Counted from the first letter of the stretch, positions 1-12,239 are shown. The stretch: 64,000 nucleotides of DNA from Plantago major (GCA_026545765.1 CM048841.1:100273352-100337351), one strand, 5' to 3'. Made by a program: numbers and translations. The notes: generated from the sequence alone by a model not told the origin.

Positions 1-1804
1 CACTGTTATACAACGCTAGATTTCCTCTTTCAAGCTTCTGGTCTTCAGGAATCTTACACTTGCCAACGATATTACCACCGTGACCTGAGTATATCAAGGT
101 ATCAGCATGCTCGGTATCATCATTGTAAGCCCCAGAAGTAACAATACTAGATGCAACTGGCACTCCATCAAGCCTTATCCAATCTATACCAGCTTGGTAA
201 GGACGGTGAATCCCAACAACAGCAAGTTCTGTTCTGTACTGGAACTCATCACCCACTTCAACTCCAGGTACAGCTCCAAGATTTAGCTTCTCAACATTCA
301 CTTCTTTTCCACTATCTTTAATCATCTTAGCAGCAACAAGATCAATTCGCTTCAGTTTTTTGCCAGATAGCTTTGACACGCATTCCTCCTCGGGCACTGA
401 GTTCCCTTCTTCCTTTTGCAAAAGCTTCCGGCAAGTACCATTAAACAACCTAAGTGTCTCTCTCACTTTATTCCGGGCATTACCATGGTTGTTGTGGTTA
501 GGACGAAACGGAGGCAGCCTAATATCAAAGTCCTTTTTCTTTTCACTGAAAGCAGGCAGCCTAATAATCAAGTCCTTTTTCTTTTTGCTGACAGGAGAAT
601 GGGCGTGCAAGCCACCATCATTTGGTCGCTCTCCATCATTTGAAGCAGGGCCTCCCTTGGGCTTCAGAGATGACCCCCTCGAAAAATCTCCTCTACTGGT
701 ACTTTTTCTAGCAACAGCCTTGGACTTGTTTCGCCATAGAAGATTTATCTCCGACACTTCTTTTCCAGTTGCCCCAACCGAGTTACTTGAAAATACTTTC
801 TTTTTCTTCAATTTGGAATTTACAGCAGACATCGAACCCTGCGCAGCATCCCTATCCTCATCTTCCGCTGAACTGAAAGCACTATGTAAAGACTTCCCGT
901 TATCACTTTTTCCAGGTGAACGAGTAAACATCTTTTCAAGTGATCCTGCAGAATCCTCATTGTTGTACTCAATGTCAGGTTGGAACATAGAAGAAGTAGG
1001 AGCAATCTCAACAGGGGATCTAGTATAGGCACCACAATCTTCATCATCCAAGAAAGTCGACGAATCACGACTTCCATCCGCATCACGGTGATCAGAAAAT
1101 GGTCTCTTCTTGTTAGACAATCCCCCTCCACGTTCTTTAGGACTATTACCTGAGGTAACTGGTCCAGCTTTCCATTTGTGCTCTTTCAATTTCCCTTCAC
1201 GTGGTCCACTTCCTGAACTATGTAAAGACGCCTTTCCCTTTCTCCATGGACAGTAAGGGGCAGCCATCAGGCCATGTACCAACTCTCCGCTTGACTTATT
1301 TTCTGCTGAAAAATCATTCCCTTCAACATCATCAATGTCACTTTTAATCACAGCCACCGAACCATTAGTCATAGTTGGTCTTAACTCAACCTCACTGTTT
1401 TCGTCGCTTCTGAGACAATGACAATTAATTCCTGAAGCTGCCAAAGACACATTGCTCCCACAGTTCGGAGGGAAGTCACGAACAGCAAAGACTTTTCTAC
1501 GGTGGTATTTTTTCTTCATCCTCACAGCACTATCTGGCTTAATATCTTCATGAGTCAAAGATAACGAATCAGAGCCCCCTGGCAAGAGGACACTTGGAAC
1601 TGAAGCAGCAGCATCTGACACACACTTTGCCTCCTTAATGTCTGAGTTGTGAACGAAATACAAACCATCCACCTCATTCAAACTTTCAACCTCGTTCTGC
1701 CACTTGATCTCTGATGGTCCGCGTTTCAACATCATATTTCGACCACATTCAGCAGGAAAATCCCGGTATGCAGTAACTTTCCTGTGCTTATAACCTTTTA
1801 CCAT
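1..1804 (-). CDS. SUVH5/SUVH6-like histone H3K9 methyltransferase, N-terminal part (truncated by window edge)
   Basis: An open frame of 601 codons runs leftward from an ATG at 1804-1802 to the window edge without a stop. Residues about 486 to 601 are the start of a YDG/SRA domain: the stretch PGVEVGDEFQYRTELAVVG, then IHRPYQAGIDWIRLDG, SGAYNDDTEHADTLIYSGHGG. In this family SRA binds methylated cytosine and is followed by pre-SET, SET and post-SET domains that methylate H3K9 in heterochromatin; those would lie beyond base 1. The long N-terminus is polar and lysine-rich. It carries two copies of a short motif, RKVTAYRDFPAECG (about residue 9) and RKVFAVRDFPPNCG (about residue 102), similar to the RDFPPGCG box of plant SUVH proteins. 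The ATG is preceded by a likely 3' splice site (1836) of a 5'UTR intron. Assignment to the SUVH5/6 group rests on the SRA and the long N-terminus; the exact paralogue is uncertain. Confidence 0.9.
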   Translation of the reverse strand, partial: MVKGYKHRKVTAYRDFPAECGRNMMLKRGPSEIKWQNEVESLNEVDGLYFVHNSDIKEAKCVSDAAASVPSVLLPGGSDSLSLTHEDIKPDSAVRMKKKYHRRKVFAVRDFPPNCGSNVSLAASGINCHCLRSDENSEVELRPTMTNGSVAVIKSDIDDVEGNDFSAENKSSGELVHGLMAAPYCPWRKGKASLHSSGSGPREGKLKEHKWKAGPVTSGNSPKERGGGLSNKKRPFSDHRDADGSRDSSTFLDDEDCGAYTRSPVEIAPTSSMFQPDIEYNNEDSAGSLEKMFTRSPGKSDNGKSLHSAFSSAEDEDRDAAQGSMSAVNSKLKKKKVFSSNSVGATGKEVSEINLLWRNKSKAVARKSTSRGDFSRGSSLKPKGGPASNDGERPNDGGLHAHSPVSKKKKDLIIRLPAFSEKKKDFDIRLPPFRPNHNNHGNARNKVRETLRLFNGTCRKLLQKEEGNSVPEEECVSKLSGKKLKRIDLVAAKMIKDSGKEVNVEKLNLGAVPGVEVGDEFQYRTELAVVGIHRPYQAGIDWIRLDGVPVASSIVTSGAYNDDTEHADTLIYSGHGGNIVGKCKIPEDQKLERGNLALYNS

Positions 1805-1950
1805 TTCTCACACTAAAACCCTTACGATCAAACACCTGAATTTGTATATGGAGCTTGTTAAGCACTTTCAAACAGCAAAATTACTTAATCAGATATCAAG
1901 CAAAAATCACTTGAGCACTTTCAAACAGCAAAATCACTTTATCAGCTTTA

Positions 1951-2056
1951 GCAACATCACTTAATAACTTGATCTAAATCACTTAAGCACTCAATCAGCT
2001 TAAGCAACATCACTTAATAACTTGATCTAAATCACTTAAGCACTCAATCACTCAAG
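1951..2056. repeat. 53-bp tandem duplication within a longer degenerate array
   Basis: The unit beginning gcaacatcacttaataactt occurs at 1951-2003 and again at 2004-2056, almost identical. It sits in a wider array (about 1865-2130) of shorter related words such as gcactttcaaacagcaaaat and aatcacttaatcagctt. The array lies inside the inferred 5'UTR intron of the SUVH-like gene. Confidence 0.85.
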
Positions 2057-2306
2057 CAAAATCACTTAATCAGCTTAAACAGTTAATCACTTGAGCACTT
2101 TCAAACAGCAAAATCACTCAATCAGCTATAGATCATGTACAATCATACATTTCCAGCCCTAAATAGAACAGATGCGTACTATGCTATCCACTCGTATTTC
2201 ACATAACTCACATAAAAAAAAGAAAAAAAACTCGGAAATGAAGAAAAAAACATAGCCAGGAAAACACATGAGGCAGAAATGATGGAAAATTAAAGAAACG
2301 GTTATA

Positions 2307-2534
2307 CTCCCTCCACAAAAAAAGTGTTACATTTTACTATTCTGCGCGTTTGACCACAATTTACTATTAAACGATATTAATAAATAAATTATTAAAATTA
2401 TATAATGAAAATTTAGTAATTAAATTTTATTATATGATTTTATTAAATTATTTACTATTATCGTTTATGAGTAATTTATTAAACTCAAACGATTAATGGT
2501 CGAAGTTAAAATGTAACTTTATCTCAAATCAGAG
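2307..2534. mobile_element. Stowaway-like MITE (degenerate)
   Basis: The left end reads CTCCCTCCACAAAAAAAGTG and continues into TTACATTTTA. The reverse complement of the right end starts CTCTGATTTGAGATAAAG and also continues into TTACATTTTA. Both ends abut TA (2305-2306 and 2535-2536), as expected for Stowaway/Tc1-mariner MITEs. Length is 228 bp and the interior is A+T-rich without an ORF. Terminal repeats are diverged, so this is an old copy. Confidence 0.6.
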
Positions 2535-2699
2535 TATATATGTTAAAGAAAGCATCACAAAAGTCAAAATCGGGAAAAAGAAGCAGAAATGCTGGAAAGT
2601 TAAAGATGATTTACCGAGATGTTTCTCCATGGAAACGTTCAGAACCTGAGAATTCTGAGAGTGGTTTGAATCTCTATTGAGTGAGTGAGTGAGCTGTGA

Positions 2700-4603
2700 G
2701 TAAATGTAAGGTGCCAAACATGGAAAGGAAATGGACCTATGAAACACGGTGGACCGGAGAGGACGAAAAATAATAAAATAAAATAAAACAAAAGGGGAAA
2801 CTGAGCATCTTTTATGTTCAATTGACAAATGTACCCCTGGGGAAATATATTTATATTTACCGGAGGTTGTTCGATTTGATAAATGATATATAGCGCGGGT
2901 TGCAGTTACTCTATAGATATGTGACGATAAAGAAGTCGATGAAGAAATGAAAGTTGAAGATGTTTTTGTGTCTTTACGAGTAGATGTTCGCGGGAACTAA
3001 TTATATGGGTGGTTAGATCATGCGCTGTGTACTATTTAACCGATAAGGAAGATATAAGAAAGAAGCAAAACTAGGCATATTTCTCCTTTTTTTTTTAAAT
3101 TTGAACAGTGAAATATCACAATACAAGTTATGCCAAAAATTGATCATGTATTTATTATGCACAAACTGTTTTTGTGCCTCTGCGAAGAGATATAAGAGCT
3201 CGTTATGTTGATAAGACAACGTGTGATGCCAATGGTTATAACGTAAACATATCAACATTTTACAATCAGCACAAAAGGATAATTATGAGTTTGTTAATTT
3301 AAAGTTAATTACTACAAAGTACATGCAAAAATTACGTATAGATATGTAGTGACACAACTGAGAAAGAAAAAGGAAGGAGCAGTTGAACATCTTTATGTAT
3401 TATCTTAATAAGGAAATTTTGATAGAAGTAAACGTGTAACTTCAAATACGATGAATGTAGTATATAATAGTGTGTTGTTATTATAAGAAACTGTCTAAAT
3501 AGTGACGGAATTGTGCCCTTCACAAACTAGTGACATACTTGGTGACGGGCTTTCCTCGGTTGACGGAATTTGTGACGAACTCGTGATGAAATTTTTTATA
3601 AATCTGATTCCGTCACCATAGGCATCACTAATTTATTAAAGAAAAGTGTAATATGTACGCTTATGGAATCCAAACGTAGAAAGGTGAAAGAACCCATTTA
3701 TTCAAGCCAACATTACAAATTCATGTCAATTATACTACAACCAATTGTATTCGATGTTTCGTGTCGGAAAAAATAAAAGAGGCGTACCTCATCTTTCCCT
3801 TTTATTTAAGTGTACATTAGAAATTTATTATTAATTATACGACAAATCTAGCTATTCAGTGTTTCGTGTAGGAAAAAGTAAAAGACATCTACACCATAAT
3901 CTAATTAATAAATTCGTGTTAAAAATTGTATGATCATACTTAACCTCGAGATAAAAAATTTGAGTAAGTCTCCTATTAAATCGTCTATAATAAAGATAAT
4001 GAAGACCGACAAACATTATAATTGATATTGAGAACTTAAAGTATCTCGTTAACAATTTTTGCATAAACAAAAACGCATATTTTTTAAAAAAATAGACATT
4101 TTACTTTAAAAATCAATATTTATCCTAACAACATAGGTATGCCTCTCTTTAAATTAAGTAGAGACGCGATTCAAATAATTTTTGCAAAATAAAAAATAAA
4201 AAATTACCAAGCTAATTATTATTGCAAAGTCTCTAGAGAGATGATCGTTAATAACTTATCTATAAACGGACCTATCTTTTTAACTAAAACATTCATTATG
4301 TTAATCATAACGTATAGTATATTGTTAACGTTGATATTTTTCGAAACACAAAAAATGCATTTTGTTACCAAAATACATATTTTGATTAACATGTATATTT
4401 TTAATGACATAGGTTCGTATGAAAATAAGTTACGTATGGACCGTCTCCCAAATACTTACCCTATCATTATTATCCATCGAAATATAAATATTTAAAGGTT
4501 ATAAAAAAATCATCTGTGTCGTTAAACAACAAGTCAATGTTGTTAACAAAATGTACTTAATATGAAAAAATATAAATGTTTACAATATAAACTCTATGAT
4601 TAA
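2700..4603. other. Intergenic, A+T-rich; SUVH promoter side and transposon remnants
   Basis: No convincing gene is seen. The first few hundred bases should hold the promoter of the SUVH-like gene. At about 3500-3630 several GTGACGGAAT-like and TGACGGAATTTGTGACG words occur in both orientations; they resemble the subterminal repeats of CACTA elements found elsewhere in the window and are probably a relic. The rest is low-complexity A+T-rich sequence. Confidence 0.5.
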
Positions 4604-4612
4604 TATTATCAA

Positions 4613-5705
4613 GAGAAAATTACATATGGTACCCCTTAAATTGACCCCCTAAACAGATTAGTCCCTTCTATTCGAACAATAACAGATAGCCCCCTACAGT
4701 TGATCAAAACCTTCATTCATTTTCTCTCTCCTGCCATGTTGGATATTATTTGATGATATGTAAAAGAAAAGCAAAAAGAAAATTTAATTAACTTATCAAT
4801 TAAAGAAAAGACAAAATAAAAACAAACACAAACCCATCTTCTTCCTATTCTCTTCCTTTTCCTCCTCTTTTCTTCCTTCTTCCACTTTTTTATTATTAGC
4901 TCCATCGAACTAATCACATTCACCTAATTGTTCAACTCGGTGGGTCTGATTTATAGCTCAATCGAAGTCAATTGCGGCTCCAACACCGAGTAAATAGCTC
5001 CAAATGGAGCCCTAACTCCGCTCCATGGTGTTGTGACGACAAAATGGATCTCTAATGACTCGATTTGGAGCTTTCAAAGCTCCAAATCGAAGCTACACCG
5101 GTGGATATGAAGTTCGAATATGTTGATTGTCATTTGGATCGTTTCATGGTTTCAGGGACTCAATTTGAAGTTTTGAAAACTCGTAACCCTCGCAATTGAG
5201 AATTTTAAAAACCTAATTGCAAAATTAAAAAAGTTATAGGGACTGAATTGAACTTTTTATTTTTTTTGGATAATAACTAGTTGGGTTCAAATAGTTTGTG
5301 TTTATTCAATTTGACCCCAAATACATCAACTCAATTGATTTGAATTCACCAATTACATCAATGTCCCTTTATTTGTGTCTCTTAATTACAGACACGTCCA
5401 ATGTCAGTTGGGGCAAAATAAAAGTGAAAAAAAAAAAGAAAAGCAAAATGAAAAGAAAATAGAGAATCAAAATAAAAGAAACTCAAAAATTAAATAAATC
5501 AATGGCATTTTCGTTATTATCATGAACTTCAATCAACACATCAGCAAAAATTAGATCCATGTCATCATCAAATTTGACTTTTAAACCTATTTGTAATATC
5601 GAAATTTGTTCAGTTTAATTTTTTGGATGTAAGTGTTATTATTTGAATAGAAGGGGTGAATCTGTTATTGACACTAATTTAAGGGGTACGAGACGAAATT
5701 TTCCC
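4613..5705. mobile_element. Non-autonomous Mutator-like element with 9-bp target duplication
   Basis: The left end (GAGAAAATTACATATGGTAC, then CCCTTAAATTGA) and the reverse complement of the right end (GGGAAAATTTCGTCTCGTAC, then CCCTTAAATTAG) form terminal inverted repeats of about 80 bp that extend through TCCCTTCTATTCGAACAATAA-like sequence. The element is flanked by the 9-bp direct repeat TATTATCAA at 4604-4612 and 5706-5714, the length typical of Mutator superfamily insertions. The 1.1-kb interior has no transposase and no recognisable captured gene, so it must be mobilised in trans. Confidence 0.88.
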
Positions 5706-5714
5706 TATTATCAA

Positions 5715-6100
5715 TTATATGATTTACAACATAGTTACGTATTATTTGTGTCACAGTGGGATGTACTTGGTAATTAGTTACTACTTTTCAAGAGGCAGAA
5801 GGACGATTTGAGCGAAAATGGGGACAAAATTGCTCAATTCTCCACGTGCCAACAATTAATGTATCATACTACAAAGTTTATACGCAGGACCTCGAAGTTG
5901 AAAGAAATGGTAACAAATGAAGAAACGACTAGGTGAGAAAATTAGAAAAACAGGGCAGCGTGTTTATTACTAACATAATGGAGCTAAACTTAACCTAGAA
6001 AACAGTCGGAATGTTGTAGCGACACAAAAATGCGACTGGCTTACTCAATTGCATCCCTAAATCAAATTGCAGAAGGTGGCCATTTTTCGTAACTATCAAC
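5715..6100. other. 3' flank of the CHY-RING gene
   Basis: No coding potential is seen. It probably includes the 3'UTR of the minus-strand CHY-RING gene that ends at 6101. Confidence 0.4.
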
Positions 6101-8924
6101 TTATCTATCGACCCCTCTCGTCACTTGTGTGTTGTAAGACTTGCAGTTCGGGCATTTATGGGCCAGGAAATGATACTGTACATCAGAGTTGTTTCCACAA
6201 TCATTGCAAAGAATCGAAACCTGTAACCAAAACAAAACGTGCATGTTAGGATTTAAGAATGTGTTACTGATGGTGAACACAATGTGAACTGCTCGTGCAG
6301 TGGGGGTTGAGAGAAAGAGAGACCATCTTGTCTGCAAAATATGGTGGCATTGGGTTCGCTGCTATCTCCAGGTCATACTTCTCCCACACCTTCGACATAT
6401 CGCAAACTGACTTGCAGCATATTGGGCACGCATACCTGCTTACAATGATTTCAATTTCAAAGTCATAAACCAGCAAACTGCAGAAGTTCATCAACACTCC
6501 ATTTCTAACTTTGCACAACATACTTTCTAAATCTGGAAAGATGAGATATTAGCTAGTGCAGTATGTGAATGCGGGGTAATAGCCTAATAGGTGCAAGTTT
6601 CACTTCGAATGCGGGGTATGTTGTCCTATTAGGCTATTACCCTCAGCATAAATCTATAAGACTTAATTTCACAATAATTCTACATTATCTAGAAAGATAG
6701 GTCATTTTGGTGGAGAATTTTTTATAATACGGGGATTTTGTGCAGTAAATCGGTGCAGCACATTTCTGCAAATTTAATGTAACACGGGTGGGATATTATG
6801 ATATTATCACACCACAAACCTAAAATAGGTTTACTTAGATACGTGAGCACAACCACAGATGTGGAATATAGAGAGTTCACTTACTTTGAATGCTCTTGCA
6901 TCTCCTCAAAGCATGTCTTATGAATGGTGTGCCCGCATACCAGTGCAATGACATCAATTCTTGAGTCGAACAGGTACTACAGATAAGCAAGTATACTCTT
7001 TTAGCTGATGCATTCCCAAACATGTTTTGGCAAAAATTTATATCAAAAGCATATTTTAGGCGATGAAAGAATTGAGAACATGAGTGGTACCTCAAAACAA
7101 ATAGGGCAGTCATGGTGCATTGCTCTCTCTACACATGGATGATTCCATTGCATAAGTGCAGAGTAGCAGCATCCTAGTACATGTAGAAATATAAGAAATA
7201 TGAAGTTTGGAAATATACTACTTTATTTGTCAGATAAGGGTACAAACAGAAAGAAACTCACCACATTTGTCACAGTGGACAAACTTCCCCGAACTACCAA
7301 CCCTGCAGATGAAACCATGCGGGCATGAGTGAAGCAATTGCAATCTAATAATAAGAGTTTCAACTACTTGAAAAATAACAATTACTCCTGGAACAATTCA
7401 TATATGTTTGTGCAAATGTGACTTCACATTCCTGTTCAAAACCCTACTGCACATATCAAGAAATGGTATTATTGGTTAATTACCTGCAAATTCCACATCC
7501 TTTACAGTGATACTGCGCCTTAGATGTCTGCAAAAAGGAAATAGCACAATAATGTCGGCTAAATGCCATATAAATCGATTAGGAAAGATACTGAAATGAA
7601 TTTGAAAAATTGTCTATTCTGCATTTCAAAGTCTGCACACAAGAGAATTTGCACCCACGTCATCATCAAAGAGCTTGCAGATTCCACAAAAATATCTCCC
7701 CATGCACACACCACAATTAGTGCAGACTTGTTGAACCTGGAAAAAAACAACCAGAGTATAGTGTTTGAGTTCACAGATAATTAGTCAATCTAAAAGCCAC
7801 ACAGCAGATATATGAGTGGTTCTCTGCTCAAGGCCATTTGTCACCATGAGAGAGACAAAAGAGATACCATAATCACATTATTATCTTCTGGCATAAACAC
7901 TACAAAAAGTACAAACTTCAGGGGCTCAATCACTGGCACATCTAGTGTAACTCATTTAATCAACAAATATATTCATTTAATAAAACTTTAAAGAAAAAGG
8001 TTCGTCCTGTAACTCAATCAGCAAACATGTGCACATAACCTTGACGAGAAAGAACAAGCTAACAGCACTAACCCCTTGTTCGGTGCCGCAGAGTGAACAG
8101 ATGACCTGAAACACAGAAACACAGACCATTCAGTCAAAAAAAAAAAAATTTGGAACACGACTCGCATGGAATAAACAATGACCACAAGATAAAACGTAGC
8201 AGGTCCACTGACCTTCTCGATGGAGTGGCGAGGAAGTTCGTGTCTTAATTTGTGGTCAACGCATATATCGTTCTGTAGTGTAGACAATAAATAACAGGTA
8301 AGTTACATACAAAAAAAATTTGCACTTCGGAATACCACCCCACCCCCTGAACAGACTCCTTGCTTTACCTCAAAAGAAAAAACGCCATTGAATGAGATTT
8401 CATGTTCTTGAGCTACTGTCGAGTATGGTTTTTAATTCTTATTAGAGCATAATTGGTGAATTCACTCTGATAGTCCCATGACGTAAAGCTCACATACTAT
8501 GTGATACAAACAATTCTTGTGAAGTGAACAGTAATGAACTCACCTTTTCCTCGTTGTGACAATGGCGACAACTATAAACTCCATCGCAACAAGGAGCTCT
8601 AATGCGACACCTCCGACGATAATGAGAACACCTGTTAATGGGTACTACAATATTAGCACCAAATAAAAGAAAGAGCATTACCGCTTATTAAACACTTAAA
8701 GCTAAAAGAACATACCCATGCTCCAGGTATCCTTTATCTAGAATATCAGGGTTGCTGACCTCTTCCTGAACTGTAACTTCATTTGCATGAAAATGCGCTT
8801 CATCGGAAGACAGAAAGTAAGGTTCGCTAGCGCGGATGTTACCAATCTCATTCGCCTCACTTACTATGTGCTGTGAGACTACTGGTTCTATGTGTGCATT
8901 TCCATTGACAACCAGAGATGCCAT
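6101..8924 (-). CDS. CHY zinc-finger and RING-finger E3 ubiquitin ligase (MIEL1/CHYR1/RZPF34 type)
   Basis: Eleven coding exons join in phase to 319 aa: 8716-8924, 8544-8631, 8213-8272, 8073-8105, 7659-7736, 7484-7527, 7262-7302, 7091-7173, 6885-6976, 6324-6435, 6101-6220. The CHY zinc finger starts near residue 71 ([24 protein letters not shown]), followed by CTCHY-type cysteine pairs ([34 protein letters not shown]). A C3H2C3-type RING spans about 207-249 (CPIC ... [10 protein letters not shown] ... CPIC). A C-terminal zinc ribbon (ILCNDC ... [11 protein letters not shown]) follows. Members are single-subunit E3 ligases that degrade transcription factors in defence and ABA responses. The start is the ATG at 8924; an in-frame upstream ATG (8984) lies across a likely 3' splice site. 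The unconserved first 70 residues make the N-terminus longer than in compact members, so start choice is less certain than the domains. Confidence 0.93.
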
Positions 8925-10177
8925 TGGACTGTATACAGCTCTAGAACAGATACTTAGCAGCTGAACGATGTCAAGTACCTGCATTCATAAGAGAATTTAG
9001 GGAAAGCCTAAGCTATTACTATACTCTCTAAACAGTCGCCCTCCAGATGGGCGAACACCTGTAGATCATGTAGCTTTTTTTTGCATTTTTGCTGCAGACC
9101 AATTGAATCAGCAACAACATATTCACGTGCTCCAGTGAAACTCCGGACAAGGGGGACTCATAAAGAATAGGTAGATCTACAAGGGCCCAACTATACATAT
9201 CATCAAACACTTGGAACTTCAAAGCTAGCAGCTGCTGATAGTACCCAATGCATGACACTTGATTCTTGAAATCCGAATTCATGTGTCCATCTAAAAAGAA
9301 CCGCTTATCCTATGTTAGAAAGAATAAGAAAAGTTTAAGTGCACGCCGGAAGCAGAAAGCAGGGAGAAGATAGAAGGGTTGAACAGCGCCGGCAGAGAGC
9401 TTTGTCCTGATACTTGTTCCTAGAGAGAAAACTTAAAGCAAGAATTTCGATCAAGTACAGCTAATAACTTGTCTAGTATCTAAGGATTTTTCATTCCACT
9501 TTATTACTAGTTCATTAGTATCTGAAGTGGAATAATTCTGACCATTATTGAAACAAGTTTTTCACTGATTGTATTTGCATTGTCATTTTCTTGAAATGTA
9601 AAGTATTGATCAAAGTAAAATTCCATCCTGTGAATAAGCCTTTGACAGTAACCTAAGAGAAAAGTACAGCTCCTCCACATCAAAAGAAATGTCAAAAGAG
9701 AAGGTTTCCCCCAGAAATAGACAACCTATATTTCACTAAAACGGCGCAGAAAGATACATTACGACTGATGATCTAGACTCTAGATGTTACACCTTTTCTT
9801 TTCCCCTTTAATGTTGACTTCCTCAGATGACATACAATTACAAGACTCTACACGGAGAACACCTCACAGGCAAGGTTCAATCGCAGCTGTATCAGTATAA
9901 CCCAAGTGCAAGAAGAGACATGTTTATCATGCCAATCGTACTGATACGAATGCGACAAGAAACACATTTAACGGCCGAATACACCACAGGCACGTGCAAG
10001 ACACGACACACCATGCCCCCCAGTCCCCAGATCAGCTCTTGACAAACCTAATCTAACGAAACTATAAAGCTGATTTTTCCTAGCAGTTCACCATGTCACA
10101 GAGAGAAAAAAAAGAAGAAGCTCACACAGTAGCTAACCGAAAATTTAGAGACCTCAACAAAATCAAAGTTAAAGACC

Positions 10178-10208
<31 letters not shown>

Positions 10209-10950
10209 TTCACATAATTTTCAATTTCTCTGCCAGATCACAAAAGAATCACCATGTCAATCAAAGGCAATCCATAAATCAACAGGAGCGCAACTACATA
10301 TAGAGCTGAAAAGTAACTAACTCAGTTCACTGAATTTCATTTCTATCAATTTCACAAACAAAAACCTTATAACATTCATTCAAACTTGTGATCCATATCA
10401 TAAGAACCCAGAGCAAACACAAAAATCAATAGCCAAATAACGAATTGAAGATCACTCAGCATTCAAAATAAATCGGCAATATAATCGGAAAAACAAAAAC
10501 CTCCCAGGAAAACGAACTTTAAACTCTTGGCGATCAGCTCCTGGATAAACACCTTGAATTCGATGCGTTGTCCTCAACTCGAGCCTGTAAATCCGAATTG
10601 CAAATACACAATATCTAGAGCTAGGTATAGATAGATAAACCTATAGATACACAACACAATGTAGTCTCTGAAACATAGAAATGGATTTTTATCGATTCGA
10701 ATGGACTGAATTCAGAAAAAATCTATGTGCTTTGCTACACGTTAAACACGTGGAGGGGAAAAAATAGGTGGAAGAATACAAATTGAGAATTGGATTGTAA
10801 CTGGAAAAGCTGAAAGCTGTGATCTAGAAAAGAAAATGTTGATGGCCTGCCTGATTTTCGAGAAAATTCTATATGGGCGGGCGATGATGAAGTGTATTGA
10901 TGATGACGATTCACGAATCACGACAAGTATATCTCATATCTGAGGAGTAT
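8925..10950. promoter_or_regulatory. 5'UTR introns and promoter region of the CHY-RING gene
   Basis: A likely 3' splice site (GAATGCAG|GTACTTG on the minus strand) just upstream of the coding start means the 5'UTR is split. A candidate leader exon lies near 10500-10620, with an acceptor-like TTTACAG|GCTCGAG. No coding exon is recognised between 8985 and 10950. The stretch also contains a TA microsatellite. Promoter placement near 10.7-10.95 kb is inferred. Confidence 0.4.
10178..10205. repeat. (TA)n dinucleotide microsatellite
   Basis: An uninterrupted run of about 14 TA units, in the leader or intron region upstream of the CHY-RING coding start. Confidence 0.95.
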
Positions 10951-12239
10951 TTCTTTAGCTCCAGCGGTAACAAGCCCGAGTTTGAATCAACTTGTTAATA
11001 AAACGGACACATTTTCCAAGTTCGAATTACGATTAGTAGGCTTGAACCCGACTTATTTGATTCGATCTTTAATTGAGCTTGAAATAAGCTAGTTGATGAA
11101 AAATGCATACAAATGTTAAAATCGAGCCTAATCGATCATCGTCGAGTATTAAGGAGTCGAGTTCTAGTCGGCTCGATAAGAAACGAGCCTCAAGTTAAAC
11201 TTGAGCTCAGCTCGAACACCTTGTCGAATGTGGGGTGCTTGATTTTGTGTCAACTGTCAGGTGACACTGAGTTCATTGCGATTGATATTAACAAATAATT
11301 TACTCTCATTAACTTTATTATCGTTCCACATATATGTAGAGCTTGACTTGTGATATGTTACATGTATACTTTGTAACGGAAGCTATATTAGATAATTATG
11401 ATCAACACAATATTATAGATCACAATTTTAGTTTTCGAGGAACCTAATAGGGTTTTGGTACTGAACTTCTGCATACATCTTATGATTCAAATATAATGAA
11501 AAAATTATAAATTACTAAGTGATAGACCACATTTGAATTCCAAATCCATTTTTAGGTTGGTTTGATAAAAAGATGGAAACATTTTAATAGTTCAATTCGT
11601 TTGGGTTATCCTCAACTCAAAAGGAGATAACTTGTTGGAATTTAAATCAATTCCTAGTATTGGCATAGAACTGAAAAATATCATCTAATCATGATCATTA
11701 TTCATTAGTATTACGATTACGTGATTTTTTTATTTTTTTTTAAGTACTACTAGCATTAGTTATCTAATGAGATTGGTGTCTACGCATTGCTTGTACGTAA
11801 TTCTCACCTGATCAATCATTACATTTAAATCTAATTAACTAATATTAATTCTGACACCTAGGCTCCAATGGATAATGTTTTAAACTGGCTAACTCGATTC
11901 GTTACACTTAACCTGAGAAGAAAAGCATCGTGAGATTTTTTTTTTGTTCCATTTGATCAATTGATTATTCACATTCAATTCACTTTGTCTTTTGTTTATG
12001 AACACAAGCTAATGAAACTTGAATAATTGTGATGATTGATGAATCATCATTCATAATATCCTCTTGTAAAAAGAAAGATCATGCAAATTTGTAGAAGACG
12101 ACTCTAATTTTAAAAAAAAAAAAAAAATGTAGAAGAGGAAAATTGTATACTTGGATATTTATTGTGTGCCAAAAAGTAAAAGAAATGCCTGCAAATCCAT
12201 CCATATATTATTTATAGCACAATGGTCTAAACCTCACCA
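10951..12239. other. Intergenic, A+T-rich, no gene recognised
   Basis: At 10975-11230 the words GAGCCT, GAGCTTGA, CGAGCC and GAGCTCAGCTCGAACACC recur, a composition typical of plant MITE/hAT relics, but no terminal repeats could be paired. The rest is A+T-rich. An ORF here has no recognisable product. Confidence 0.4.

Larger units (their letters stand above)
1836..2614 (-). other. Probable 5'UTR intron of the SUVH-like gene
   Basis: On the minus strand a donor reading CTCG|GTAAATC falls at 2615/2614 and an acceptor AAATTCAG|GTGTTTG at 1836/1835, 31 bases before the ATG. The interval is A+T-rich, lacks coding potential and contains a tandem repeat array and a Stowaway-like MITE. The first exon would extend from 2615 into roughly 2700. 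No transcript evidence is available, so the intron is inferred from splice signals only. Confidence 0.55.

Noticed and set aside
360..1028. 222-aa plus-strand frame
   Set aside because: It is antisense to the well-supported SUVH-like frame and has no family resemblance.
7563..7784. 73-aa plus-strand frame
   Set aside because: Overlaps antisense the CHY-RING exon at 7659-7736, whose cysteine pattern is conserved.
10955..10995. tRNA-like A-box/B-box words (TAGCTCCAGCGGTAAC ... GAGTTTGAATC)
   Set aside because: The two boxes are only about 20 bases apart and no cloverleaf arms pair, so neither a tRNA nor a clear SINE head is supported.
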